NCBI RefSeq assembly: GCF_027257875.1
Contig: NZ_JAPVQY010000006.1
Location: forward strand, 124,001 to 188,000
From: Burkholderia sp. IMCC1007
Lineage (GTDB): Bacteria > Pseudomonadota > Gammaproteobacteria > Burkholderiales > Burkholderiaceae
Length of the DNA stretch: 64,000 nt
Direction: 5' to 3'
In this document: in pieces, positions 1 through 8,410 of the stretch
Layout of the letters: each line of letters starts with the position of its first letter
Numbering within the stretch: the stretch's first letter is position 1
The notes under the pieces: generated by a model
Database searches by the model: none
What the model was told of the DNA's origin: nothing
What the model saw: only the letters and a program-made list of their open reading frames with translations
Position numbers and translations under genes: made by a program

Positions 1-1137
1 GTACGGCAGGTAGTCGTGAATCAGCGCGAAGCGCGTGCCGCCCGAGCGGCGCGGATAGCCCGCCGCGTCCAGCAGCTTCTCGGCCGCGGCGGGATCGAAC
101 GGGATCGGCGCGAGTTGCGCGTCGTGATACGGCGAAGCGGGCGTGATCGGCGTCGTGGATACGTCCGCGTAGCCGTACGCGACGGTCTTCTGCACGACCT
201 GCACGTTGATCGCATGCGCGATCGCCTGGCGCACGCGCCGATCCTTCAGCACCGGATGATCGAGATTGAAGTCGATTTCGGCCTGCGGCGCGAGGAAGCG
301 GTAGCCGCGCGTCTCGACGGCCAGATGCGGCAGCTGCGTCAGGCGCGCGAGGTCGGTCAGCGGAACGGGGTTCTCGCCGCCGAGGTCGAGCGCGCCCGTC
401 TCGAAGGCCGCGGAGCGCGCGGCGGGATCCGGGATCACCCGGTAGACGAGCGCGTCGATGTACGGCTTGCCGGCGTCCCAGTAGTCCGGGTTGCGTTCGT
501 AGACGATGCTTGCACCGCGCGTCCACGACCGGAAGCGAAACGGACCGGTGCCTACCGGCGCGTGATTGTGCGGATTGGACAGCGGGTCGCCCGACTCGTA
601 CAGATGCTTCGCGACGATCGGCGACTCGCCGGCCGACAACGCGCGGATCAGGAACGGCGCCGGCTTCGACAGCTCGACGACGACGGTGGTCGGATCGGAG
701 GCCAGCACCTTGGTCACGTTCGCGAACGTACTGCGACCGCGCGGATGCACCTGCTTGAGCAGGCCGATCGAGAACGCGACGTCGGCCGACGTGAACGGCC
801 GGCCGTCGTGCCACTTGACGCCACGGCGCAGCGTGAAGCGGTATTGCAGCCCATCCGGGCTGACCTGCCATGCGGTCGCGAGCTGCGGTTTCGGCTGCAG
901 GTCGAAGTCGTACGCGAGCAGGCCGTCGTGGACCTTCGAGCTTGCGGCGAGCGTCGGCCCGGTCGTCTGGAACAGCGACACCAGCACCGGCGGTTCCGGA
1001 TTGATCAGCACGTTCAGCGTACCGCCGCGCACCCGCGCGCCGTCGGGGGCCGGTGTAGCAGCGGCGGCCGGCAGGGCCGAGCCAGCGAGTGCGGCGCCGG
1101 ATGCAATGAGAAACTCGCGACGGGTCAGACGTGCCAT
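1..1137 (-). CDS. Peptide-type ABC transporter substrate-binding protein (partial, 3' end outside window)
   Basis: Periplasmic solute-binding protein of the SBP_bac_5 (DppA/OppA-like) family, which would deliver peptides or similar small solutes to an ABC importer. The frame is open at base 1; 379 residues are visible and the C-terminal third is missing. Starting at 1137 gives MARLTRREFLIASGAALAG, a twin-arginine (RREFL) export signal followed by an Ala-rich cleavage region, so it is probably exported folded by Tat. The family signature (LRRGVKWHDGRPFTSADV) sits near residues 98-116. It is divergently arranged with, and clearly paralogous to, the protein at 1426-3042. No permease or ATPase gene for it is in the window, so the ligand cannot be inferred further. 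Confidence 0.93.
   Translation of the reverse strand, partial: MARLTRREFLIASGAALAGSALPAAAATPAPDGARVRGGTLNVLINPEPPVLVSLFQTTGPTLAASSKVHDGLLAYDFDLQPKPQLATAWQVSPDGLQYRFTLRRGVKWHDGRPFTSADVAFSIGLLKQVHPRGRSTFANVTKVLASDPTTVVVELSKPAPFLIRALSAGESPIVAKHLYESGDPLSNPHNHAPVGTGPFRFRSWTRGASIVYERNPDYWDAGKPYIDALVYRVIPDPAARSAAFETGALDLGGENPVPLTDLARLTQLPHLAVETRGYRFLAPQAEIDFNLDHPVLKDRRVRQAIAHAINVQVVQKTVAYGYADVSTTPITPASPYHDAQLAPIPFDPAAAEKLLDAAGYPRRSGGTRFALIHDYLPY
760..905. repeat. Near-identical inverted segment shared by two binding-protein genes
   Basis: About 145 bases here match the reverse complement of roughly 1661-1806 with about four mismatches, all at third codon positions by eye. The segment encodes residues from the LQPKPQLATAWQV region through the WHDG signature to the SADVAFSIGL region in both proteins. 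Flanking parts of the two genes are much less alike, which looks like gene conversion between paralogues. Confidence 0.85.
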
Positions 1138-1425
1138 TCGATAACGTTCCGGTTGCCGGGATCCGATGAAGCCTGTGCGCGTCGAGCGCGGCAGGCGGAC
1201 GAAAAATCCTAGCAACCGGATCCCGGCAGACGAACCAATCGTTGCAGCTATCGTTATGACGCCCCGGCGCTGCGACGCGTGCACGCCGACGCCAACGCAC
1301 CGCTTCCGGCGCCCGCGCGGCACCCGGCCCGTGCGTGCTATCCATAGCAAAAATGCTTGGTTCGGCGGCCGACGCGAACGACGCACCATGTGGGCATCTT
1401 TCACTCGTTGCTACCGCTATCGCCC

Positions 1426-3042
1426 ATGGCACGTCATGATCGCCGCCGCTTCGTCGCGCTGACCGGCACGCTAATCGCCGCCGCTCCGTTTTCGTTCACC
1501 GTCCCCCACGCACTGGCGGCCGGCACGCCGCCCCGTCGCGGCGGCGTGCTCACGCTGCTCGTCGAACCGGAGCCGCCGACGCTGCTGTCGATCGCGAACA
1601 CGGCCGGCTCGACGCTGAAGACGAGCGCCAAGACGAACGAAGGGCTGCTCGCGTACGGCCTCGACCTGCAGCCGAAGCCGCAGCTCGCGACCGCATGGCA
1701 GGTCAGCCCGGATGGGCTGCAATACCGCTTCACGCTGCGCCGCGGCGTCAAGTGGCACGACGGCCGGCCGTTCACGTCGGCCGACGTCGCGTTCTCGATC
1801 GGTCTGCTGAAGGACGCACATCCGCGCGGCCGCGGTACGTTCGCGAACGTGGCCGAGTTGCGCACGCCGGACGACTGGACCGTCGTGGTCGTGCTGTCGA
1901 AGCCGTCGCCGTATCTGTTGCGCGCGTTCGACGCCGCGGAATCGCCGATCGTGCCGAAGCATCTGTACAAGGACGCGACCGCGCAGAACGTCGCGTCGCA
2001 CCCGAACAACCAGGCGCCGATCGGCACCGGGCCGTTCCGTTTCAAGGAGTGGGTGCGCGGCTCGCACGTCGTGTACGAACGCAATCCGGACTACTGGGAT
2101 GCGGGCAAGCCGTATATCGACACGCTGATCGTCAAGTTCATCCCCGATTCCGCCGCACGCGCGGTTGCGTTCGAGTCGGGTGCGGTCGATCTCGGCGGCG
2201 AGAGCCCGGTGCCGCTGTCGGAACTCGCGCGCTTGCGCGCGAACCCGAAGCTCGAGCTGGAAACGCGCGGCTACGAATACTCGATCACGCAGACGCGGAT
2301 CGAGTTCAATCTGGATCATCCGATCCTCGGCAAGCCGCCGGTGCGCCAGGCGATCGCACATGCGCTCGATCGCAAGGTGATCCGCAACACGATCTGGTAC
2401 GGCTACGCGGTCGACTCGCCGACGCCGATCGCGCCCGGCTCGCCGTTCCACGAGCCGCGCCCGTCGCCGTATCCGTACGACCCGCGGCGCGCGGAAGCGC
2501 TGCTCGACGCGGCCGGCTACCCGCGCGGCGACAACGGCAAGCGCTTCGGGCTCACGCACGATTTCCTGCCGTACGGCGACGGGTTCAGGCGTGTCGCCGA
2601 TTATCTGAAGTCCGCGCTGGCGCGCGTCGGGATCGACGTGACGATCCGCGCGCAGGATTTTCCGACGTATATCCGCCGCGTCTACACCGATCGCGCGTTC
2701 GATTTCACGAACAACTCGATGGGCAACTTCTTCGACCCGACCGCGGGCGTGCAGCGCTTGTACTGGTCGAAGAATTTCAAGCGCGGCGTGCCGTTCTCGA
2801 ACGGCTCGCACTATGCGAACCCGGAAGTGGACCGGCTGCTGGAGGCGGCCGCCGTCGAACCGGATGCCGCAAAGCGGACCGACCTGTTCAGGCGCTTCCA
2901 GCTCATCGTCGAAGACGAGCTGCCGGACCTCAACCTCGTCGCGCTCAAGCAGGTGACGATCGCGAATCGCCGCGTGCGCGACCACACGACGACGGCGACC
3001 GGGCTGAACGGCTCGCTCGCGGACGTCTGGCTCGCCGCATGA
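1426..3042 (+). CDS. Peptide-type ABC transporter substrate-binding protein (SBP_bac_5)
   Basis: Full-length 538-residue DppA/OppA-like periplasmic binding protein. The start at 1426 was chosen because it gives MARHDRRRFVALTGTLIAAA, a twin-arginine (RRRFV) signal; the frame is open further upstream but that extension has no signal-like character. The SBP_bac_5 signature with WHDGRPF lies near residues 105-125, followed by the usual YERNPDYWDAGKPY segment near 205-225. Length fits the family (500-560). It is divergent from its paralogue at 1-1137, with a 288-base shared promoter region between them in which no specific operator was recognised. The downstream flavin monooxygenase on the same strand may be co-expressed. 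Ligand unknown; no cognate permease here. Confidence 0.95.
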   Translation: MARHDRRRFVALTGTLIAAAPFSFTVPHALAAGTPPRRGGVLTLLVEPEPPTLLSIANTAGSTLKTSAKTNEGLLAYGLDLQPKPQLATAWQVSPDGLQYRFTLRRGVKWHDGRPFTSADVAFSIGLLKDAHPRGRGTFANVAELRTPDDWTVVVVLSKPSPYLLRAFDAAESPIVPKHLYKDATAQNVASHPNNQAPIGTGPFRFKEWVRGSHVVYERNPDYWDAGKPYIDTLIVKFIPDSAARAVAFESGAVDLGGESPVPLSELARLRANPKLELETRGYEYSITQTRIEFNLDHPILGKPPVRQAIAHALDRKVIRNTIWYGYAVDSPTPIAPGSPFHEPRPSPYPYDPRRAEALLDAAGYPRGDNGKRFGLTHDFLPYGDGFRRVADYLKSALARVGIDVTIRAQDFPTYIRRVYTDRAFDFTNNSMGNFFDPTAGVQRLYWSKNFKRGVPFSNGSHYANPEVDRLLEAAAVEPDAAKRTDLFRRFQLIVEDELPDLNLVALKQVTIANRRVRDHTTTATGLNGSLADVWLAA

Positions 3043-3230
3043 GCCGCGCGCCTGGCCCGCTCAATTGAAAATCAGAATTCGTTCGTTGGCGATTCGATGC
3101 TTCGCATGCTTAACTTTTCAGGCGCGCGAGCGCAGCACCTCGCATTGCCCGCGGCATCGCCGCGGCAGCACCGTTTTCGCCGTTCGAACGATCGCGCATG
3201 CCGCGCGACGCACCGCACAGGACATCCATC

Positions 3231-4430
3231 GTGAGCGACACCCCACTGGCCGAGCGCAGCGTTGCGCCGGCCGCACCGTCTTCCTTCGTCGACGTCCGCT
3301 CGCCGGCCGACTATCCGGACAGCCCCGTGGCGCGCGCGTTCGCGCAGCCGCTGATGCTCGGGCTGTTCCTGCCGATCCAGGCCGGCGGCTGGAGCGCGTC
3401 GACGCTGCCGCGCAGCACCGACTGGTCGTTCGACTACAACGCCGCGCTCGTCGAAAAGGCCGAGGCGCTCGGCTTCGATCTCGTGTTCGCGCTGTCGCAG
3501 TGGCTCCCGAAGGGCGGATACGGCGGCGTGTTCGACGGGCAGGCGCTCGACTCGTTCATGACGCTCGCCGCGCTGACCGCGCGCACCGAACGCATCATTC
3601 TCGCCGCGACGAGCCACGTGCTGTACGGGCCGTGGCATCCGCTGCACTTCGCGAAGTTCACCGCGACCCTCGACCATATTTCGCGCGGACGCTGGGGGAT
3701 CAACGTCGTGACCGGCCACCGTGCGATCGAGCATGAAATGTTCGGATGGCACCGCATCGAGCACGACCGGCGCTACGATCTCGCCGCCGAATTCATCGAC
3801 GCGGTCCAGCAGCTGTGGGCCCAGCCGGAGAACTTCAGCTTCGAGCCGGCATTGTCGAGCTGGCGGCTGAACAGCGCGTTCGTCACGCCGAAGCCGCGCT
3901 ACGGCCGGCCGCTGCTGATCAACGCGACCGGCTCCGACGCCGGCATCGCGTTCGCCGCGCGCTATTCGGACGTCGTGTTCATCACGAGCCCGGCCGGGCC
4001 GGACATCGAGCGCGCGCTGGCCGCGCTGCCCGCACACGTTGCGCGCGTGAAGGCCGCGGCCGCGGCCCACGGGCGGACGATTCGCACGCTGATCAATCCG
4101 CTCGCGATCTGCCGCGAAACGCCGGCCGAAGCCCGCGCGTATCGCGACGCGATCGTCGCGCATGCGGACGAAGGCAGCTTCCACCGTTTCGACAGCGACG
4201 CGCACGCGTGGCGCGGCGGCTTCGAAGAGCGCGCGCAGGCCGCCGCCCGCGCGATCGGCGGCAACATCTCGATCACCGGGTCGCCCGAGGAGGTCGCGGA
4301 CTACATCGTGCGGCTGCATCGTGCCGGCATCGACGGCGTGCAGCTGAGCTTCTACGACTTCAAGCCCGATCTCGACTTCTTCGGCGAACGCGTGCTGCCG
4401 CTGCTGCGCGAAGCCGGACTGCGGCACTGA
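3231..4430 (+). CDS. LLM-class FMN-dependent monooxygenase, SfnG-like
   Basis: Luciferase-like (TIM-barrel) flavin-dependent monooxygenase of about 399 residues that would oxidise a small substrate using FMNH2 from a separate reductase. The segment TDW-FDYN-ALVEKAEALGF, the later GRWGINVVTGH and the EHDRRYDLAAEFIDAVQQLW stretch are close to dimethylsulfone monooxygenase SfnG and pyrimidine monooxygenase RutA. The GTG at 3231 (protein MSDTPLAERS) is preferred because AGGA ends 8 bases upstream; an ATG at 3198 would add 11 residues but has no good ribosome site. Convergent with the acyl-CoA-dehydrogenase-like flavoprotein at 4599-5816, which in sulfur-scavenging loci is a usual companion. Desulfonation or sulfone oxidation is inferred, not shown. 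Confidence 0.88.
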   Translation: MSDTPLAERSVAPAAPSSFVDVRSPADYPDSPVARAFAQPLMLGLFLPIQAGGWSASTLPRSTDWSFDYNAALVEKAEALGFDLVFALSQWLPKGGYGGVFDGQALDSFMTLAALTARTERIILAATSHVLYGPWHPLHFAKFTATLDHISRGRWGINVVTGHRAIEHEMFGWHRIEHDRRYDLAAEFIDAVQQLWAQPENFSFEPALSSWRLNSAFVTPKPRYGRPLLINATGSDAGIAFAARYSDVVFITSPAGPDIERALAALPAHVARVKAAAAAHGRTIRTLINPLAICRETPAEARAYRDAIVAHADEGSFHRFDSDAHAWRGGFEERAQAAARAIGGNISITGSPEEVADYIVRLHRAGIDGVQLSFYDFKPDLDFFGERVLPLLREAGLRH

Positions 4431-4598
4431 CGATCCGTCACCGCGGATGACATGGAGCCCGTGGTCGCGCCGGGCGTCCGCGCGGCTTCGGCCGGCACGG
4501 CTGCCACGTCGACGCCTTCAGCGTCATTGCTCGGCTTCACGCAACGCTGGTATACGCACTGCCCCGCGCCGATGCCGTTTGGCATCGCCGCGTCGCCA

Positions 4599-5816
4599 TC
4601 AGAACACCCGCCCTTCCGTCAGGTGGGTCGTCACGCCGTTCAGTTCGTAATCGCCGACGACCCGCGCCTTGTGCAGCAGCGGGTTGTGGCTGAAGATCGT
4701 GCGCAGGTTGCGCCAGTGGCGATCGAGGTTGTGCACGCGCCCGGTTGCCGATGCGCCGCCGACCTCGAACAGCCGCTCCGCCGCGTGCAGCGCGAGCTTG
4801 CTGACGACGAGCTGGGTCCGCGCGGTAGCCAGTGCCCCGTCGAGGACGAGCGCCTCGGCGTCCGGCGCGCCGGCGAGAATCGCGTCCGCCGAGCGGTCGA
4901 GCACACGCGCGTTCTCGCGCACCAGCGCGTCGATCGCGTGGCTGTGCGCGGACAGATCGCCGACCACCTGCTGAATCAGCAGATCCTCGCGCGCGGACGG
5001 CGCCGGGCTGTGCAGCGCCGGACGCGCATGCTGCAGCACGTAGTGCCGCGCATCGGCGACGACGTTGCGGACGATCCCCGCGCCCACCGCGACAAGGTGG
5101 AGCTGACGCAGCGCACCGGTATGACGGCCGACGAGCGTCGTGCCGTCGCGGTGGGCAATTTCGTAGGCGAATACCTGTACGTCGTCGAGCAGCAGGCTGC
5201 CGCTCGCCGTCATCCGCTGGCCCATTCCGTCCCAGTCGTCGGCAATTTCCAGCCCCTCGCGGCCGACCGGGATGATTGCGGCAACGGACGCGCCCGTCTC
5301 GTCCACCACGTTGATGCGCGCGTAATCCGCGAACGCCGTGCCGGTCGAGTAGTACTTGCGGCCGCTCACGCGGTAGTGCTCGCCGTCCTTGCGCAGCACC
5401 GTCGTATTCTCGCCCGGACGCGACGTGCCACGCTCGGTCGATGCGCCGCCGAAGATCGCGCCGGCCCGCGCGCGCTCGAGCTGCACGTCGTGGAACGGCG
5501 AGCGCGGCGACAGGCGCAGCGTTTCGGTCTGGTCGTAATGGATGCGCAGCGCATGCGCGAGGTTCGAATCCGCGGCGGCGAGCGTGGCGATCACGTCGAA
5601 CAGGTCGACGAGCGTGCCGCCGAGGCCGCCGTGTTCGACCGGGATGCGCAGCACGCCGAGCGCGGAGCGACGAAACAGCTGGAAGCCTTCGAACGGCAGT
5701 TCGCGCCGCGCCTCGCGCTGCGCGGCATCGACACCGATCGCGGCGGCAAGCTCGGGCAACGCGGCAAGCGCATCGCTCAGACGATCGCGCGCGTCGAAGA
5801 CGTGAGGGGCATTCAT
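4599..5816 (-). CDS. Acyl-CoA-dehydrogenase-fold flavoprotein, SfnB/DszC-like
   Basis: A 405-residue protein with the N-terminal helical, central beta and C-terminal helical layout of acyl-CoA dehydrogenases. Typical pieces are RIPVEHGGLGGT near residue 57, the FAD/FMN-binding segment GGASTERGTSR near 125 and YRVSGRKYYSTGTAFAD near 150. The C-terminal half resembles DszC-type flavin monooxygenases and the SfnB 'sulfur acquisition oxidoreductase' group rather than beta-oxidation enzymes, as no catalytic base motif of those enzymes was recognised. It is convergent with the LLM monooxygenase at 3231-4430, and the pairing supports organosulfur use. No flavin reductase is adjacent; reductases at 37137-38105 and 40925-41860 belong to another cluster. 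Confidence 0.85.
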   Translation of the reverse strand: MNAPHVFDARDRLSDALAALPELAAAIGVDAAQREARRELPFEGFQLFRRSALGVLRIPVEHGGLGGTLVDLFDVIATLAAADSNLAHALRIHYDQTETLRLSPRSPFHDVQLERARAGAIFGGASTERGTSRPGENTTVLRKDGEHYRVSGRKYYSTGTAFADYARINVVDETGASVAAIIPVGREGLEIADDWDGMGQRMTASGSLLLDDVQVFAYEIAHRDGTTLVGRHTGALRQLHLVAVGAGIVRNVVADARHYVLQHARPALHSPAPSAREDLLIQQVVGDLSAHSHAIDALVRENARVLDRSADAILAGAPDAEALVLDGALATARTQLVVSKLALHAAERLFEVGGASATGRVHNLDRHWRNLRTIFSHNPLLHKARVVGDYELNGVTTHLTEGRVF

Positions 5817-6049
5817 TCGGGTGTCCTTTGCGGAAGTCGGTTCGCGGGTCGATGGCGCCGCTCGTCACCGGGAAGACCGGGAAGCGATGACGGGCATGCA
5901 GCGCGATGCGGGGAGATCGCTGCCCGATCGGCGCGACCGATACGGTCGGCACAACCGCGCGGGCAATGCGAAAAAGTATAGGGACGGCGCCCGGCGCGCG
6001 AGACGCCGATTTCAGCGTTCGTCATGCGTTCGCCAGGATAGCCGCGCCG

Positions 6050-7072
6050 TCAGCGCTGCGCGCCACCGGTGCGCGGCACGCGACCGAAGAACGGATGGCC
6101 CGGATCGTTGAAGCCCGGCGTCGACGGATGGCCGGTCGGCACGAGCGCGTCGACGAAGGCTTCGTCGTCGGCGTCGAGACGATAATCGAGCGCCGGCAGA
6201 TAGTCGTCCCATTGCGCTTCGGTGCGCGGCCCGGCGATCGTCGACGTGATGTAGCGGCTGTTCAGTACCCATGCGAGCGCGAAGTGGCTGGCCGGCACGC
6301 CGCGCGCGCGCGCATGTTCCTGCACGCGGCGCGCGAGCTGGATCGTCTCCGGCCGCCATTCCGTTTCGAGCAGACGCCGGTCGTTGCGGCCGGCGCGCGT
6401 ATCGTCCGACGGCGCCGCGCCCGGTTCGTATTTGCCGGTCAGCACGCCGCGCGCGAGCGGGCTGTAGGAAATCACGCCCAGCCCGTAGCGATGCGCGGCG
6501 GTCAGTTGCTCGGCTTCGGCTTGCCGGTTCGCGATGTTGTAGAGCGGCTGGCTCGCGGCGGGGCCGTCGATGCCGAGCGCCTGTGCGATGTGACTGAACT
6601 CCGCGATCCGCCATGCGCGATGGTTCGACAGCCCGTAGTAGCGCAGCTTGCCGGCGCGGATCAGGTCGCCCAGCGCGCGCACGGTCTCCTCGACCGGCGT
6701 GTCGTGATCCTCGCGATGCAGATACAGCACGTCGATATAGTCGGTGTTCAGGCGGGCAAGGCTGGCGTCGACCGCCTGCACGATATGCTTGCGCGACGCG
6801 CCACGGTCGTTCGGCCCCGCGCCCTGCGGGTTCGCGAACTTGGTCGCGAGCACCCAGCTGTCGCGACGGGACGCGATCGCGCGCCCGACGATCCGCTCCG
6901 ACTCGCCGCCCGCATAGACGTCCGCGGTATCGATCGAGTTCACGCCCTGCTCGAATGCCTTGTCGATGATGCGACGCGCGTCGGCTTCCGACGTCGGGCC
7001 GCCGAACATCATCGTGCCGAGCGTGAGGGTGGAGAGCTTGATGCCGTTTCGTCCGAGTTGCCGATATTCCAT
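6050..7072 (-). CDS. Aldo/keto reductase (AKR, YajO/Tas-like)
   Basis: NAD(P)H-dependent carbonyl reductase with a TIM-barrel fold, 340 residues. The catalytic tetrad is visible as Asp and Tyr in IDTADVYAGG, Lys in VLATKF and His in VLYLHRED. The start MEYRQLGRNGIKLS is the usual N-terminus of this subfamily, which reads Y-LG--G--VS. The QPLYNIANR segment and the GVISYSPLARGVLTGKY loop are characteristic. It lies on the same strand as the IclR gene but 339 bases away, and upstream of the SfnB-like gene by 233 bases. Substrate unknown; it may belong either to the sulfur-type locus on its left or to the alicyclic catabolic island on its right. Confidence 0.93.
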   Translation of the reverse strand: MEYRQLGRNGIKLSTLTLGTMMFGGPTSEADARRIIDKAFEQGVNSIDTADVYAGGESERIVGRAIASRRDSWVLATKFANPQGAGPNDRGASRKHIVQAVDASLARLNTDYIDVLYLHREDHDTPVEETVRALGDLIRAGKLRYYGLSNHRAWRIAEFSHIAQALGIDGPAASQPLYNIANRQAEAEQLTAAHRYGLGVISYSPLARGVLTGKYEPGAAPSDDTRAGRNDRRLLETEWRPETIQLARRVQEHARARGVPASHFALAWVLNSRYITSTIAGPRTEAQWDDYLPALDYRLDADDEAFVDALVPTGHPSTPGFNDPGHPFFGRVPRTGGAQR

Positions 7073-7224
7073 GGTCCTGTTCCGCGGGTAAGTGACGATC
7101 AGCGCGCGCCTTCAAGCGGCCGCAGGCGCGCAAAACCGTCAGCGTAACGCGCGGGGAGTTGCCGTCCTAACGATGAATCGGCATAAGGAATTCAGCGGTT
7201 CTTTCGGTTGTGTTGGAGTTCGGG

Positions 7225-7407
7225 CTAGCGAGCGGGTGATGTCGGCGTCTCGACGAGCGATCCGCCGACGCGCACGGTTCGCGTCAACATCGTCACGCTG
7301 TTCGCTGGGCGGTATTGCCGGGCCGCGATCGATTGCGCGAGCGGACCGCGCGTATCACCCGCTTCGCCGTGGAAGGCCGGTGATTCGATGAAGTAACCGC
7401 CGTGCAC
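7225..7407 (-). CDS. Possible small protein after the IclR gene (60 residues, GTG start)
   Basis: Frame with host-like GC-rich third positions beginning 4 bases after the IclR stop codon. It starts with GTG (VHGGYFIESPAFHGEAGD...) and ends at a TAG. No domain is recognised. It could be a translationally coupled small protein or the remnant of a larger gene; the rest of the gap between 7073 and 7411 shows nothing recognisable. Evidence is codon use and position only. Confidence 0.27.
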   Translation of the reverse strand: MHGGYFIESPAFHGEAGDTRGPLAQSIAARQYRPANSVTMLTRTVRVGGSLVETPTSPAR

Positions 7408-7411
7408 CTCG

Positions 7412-8281
7412 TTACGACTTCGCCGCTCGCTTGCGCGCCGGCGTTTTCGGCGCAGTCGCCGGCTCCGGTTCCGGCTTCGCCGGCACGCTTCCCGCACCCG
7501 CGCGTTTGAACCAAGGAGAGCCGAGCGTGGCCGCGCTCATGTCCGACGCCGCTTCGAGCAGCAACGGCGCGAGCTCCTTGAGACGCGACTCCGGCAGACG
7601 ACTCGTCGGGCCGGCCAGACTCACGATACCGACCACTTCGCCCGTAACCGGGTTGCGCACCGCCGCGGCGATCGACGTCATGCCGATCTCGTACGTCTCG
7701 ATCGCCACGCCGTAGCCGCGCGCGCGCGCGCCGTTCAGATCCTTCAGGAACTGCTGGATCGTCTTCGGCGCACGCGGCGCGTTCTGCGTCTTCGCGCTGA
7801 GCCCGCCCTGCTTCGACACCAGCTCGATCGCGCGCTCGTCGGGCAGCGTCGCGAGCCAGGCCTGGCCGCTCGCGGTGCAATGCAGCGGCGGCTGGCTGCC
7901 CATGTCCGGGTCGTAACGCAGGCCGGATTTCGCGCCCTGCGCCTTGCCGACGAACGTGATGTGATCGTCCTCGACCACACCGAGCCGCGCCAGTTCGCCG
8001 GACGATTCGGCCAGGCGGTCGAGCACCGGCTGCGAAATGTCGAACACGCCGCTCGTCGACAGGTAGATCAGCGCGAGCGACACCAGCTTCAGCGCCAGCA
8101 TGTATTCGCCGTGTTCCTCGTCCTGACGCACGAACCCTTCGTCGATCAGCATCGACAGCAGACGATGCGTGCCGCTGCGGGGAATGTTCAGCGTATCGGC
8201 AATGGTGGCCAGCGGCATGCGGCCGCCGTTCTTTGCGAGCAATTCCAGCACTGCGAGCGCACGCTCGAGATTTCCTGCCAT
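7412..8281 (-). CDS. IclR-family transcriptional regulator
   Basis: One-component regulator of 289 residues. It has an N-terminal winged helix-turn-helix (residues about 1-60, LERALAVLELLAKNGG then IADTLNIPRSGTHRLLSML) and a C-terminal effector-binding IclR domain (about 75-250, with LHCTASGQAWLATL and GYGVAIETYEIGMTSIAAAV). The last about 25 residues are an Ala/Pro/Lys-rich tail (PARKRAAKS) not typical of the family. It is the last gene of a minus-strand series running down from 13159 and has an everted 17-base repeat 41 bases upstream of its start. Palindromes resembling the E. coli IclR box stand before the divergent operons at 13159/13298, 15300/15514 and 21433, making this the likely controller of the island. 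The inducer is unknown. Confidence 0.95.
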   Translation of the reverse strand: MAGNLERALAVLELLAKNGGRMPLATIADTLNIPRSGTHRLLSMLIDEGFVRQDEEHGEYMLALKLVSLALIYLSTSGVFDISQPVLDRLAESSGELARLGVVEDDHITFVGKAQGAKSGLRYDPDMGSQPPLHCTASGQAWLATLPDERAIELVSKQGGLSAKTQNAPRAPKTIQQFLKDLNGARARGYGVAIETYEIGMTSIAAAVRNPVTGEVVGIVSLAGPTSRLPESRLKELAPLLLEAASDMSAATLGSPWFKRAGAGSVPAKPEPEPATAPKTPARKRAAKS

Positions 8282-8322
8282 GGCGCCTTCTCGTCCGTAT
8301 CGTGAATGTCAGATAAGAACAC

Positions 8323-8339
8323 AATTCCACACTGGAATT
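8323..8339. promoter_or_regulatory. Everted repeat upstream of the IclR gene (candidate autoregulatory site)
   Basis: AATTCCA-CAC-TGGAATT is a perfect 7-base inverted repeat with a 3-base spacer, 41 bases before the IclR start. It uses the same half-site (TGGAAT/ATTCCA) as the palindromes at 13234, 15401, 21319 and 21347, but with the halves in the opposite (everted) order. Confidence 0.55.
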
Positions 8340-8410
8340 CAAGCGAATTTACGCGGCCCGGCGTGGCGCGCCGCGGCCACCGCGCCCGTGGCCGTGGCCG
8401 CGCGCTCCGT

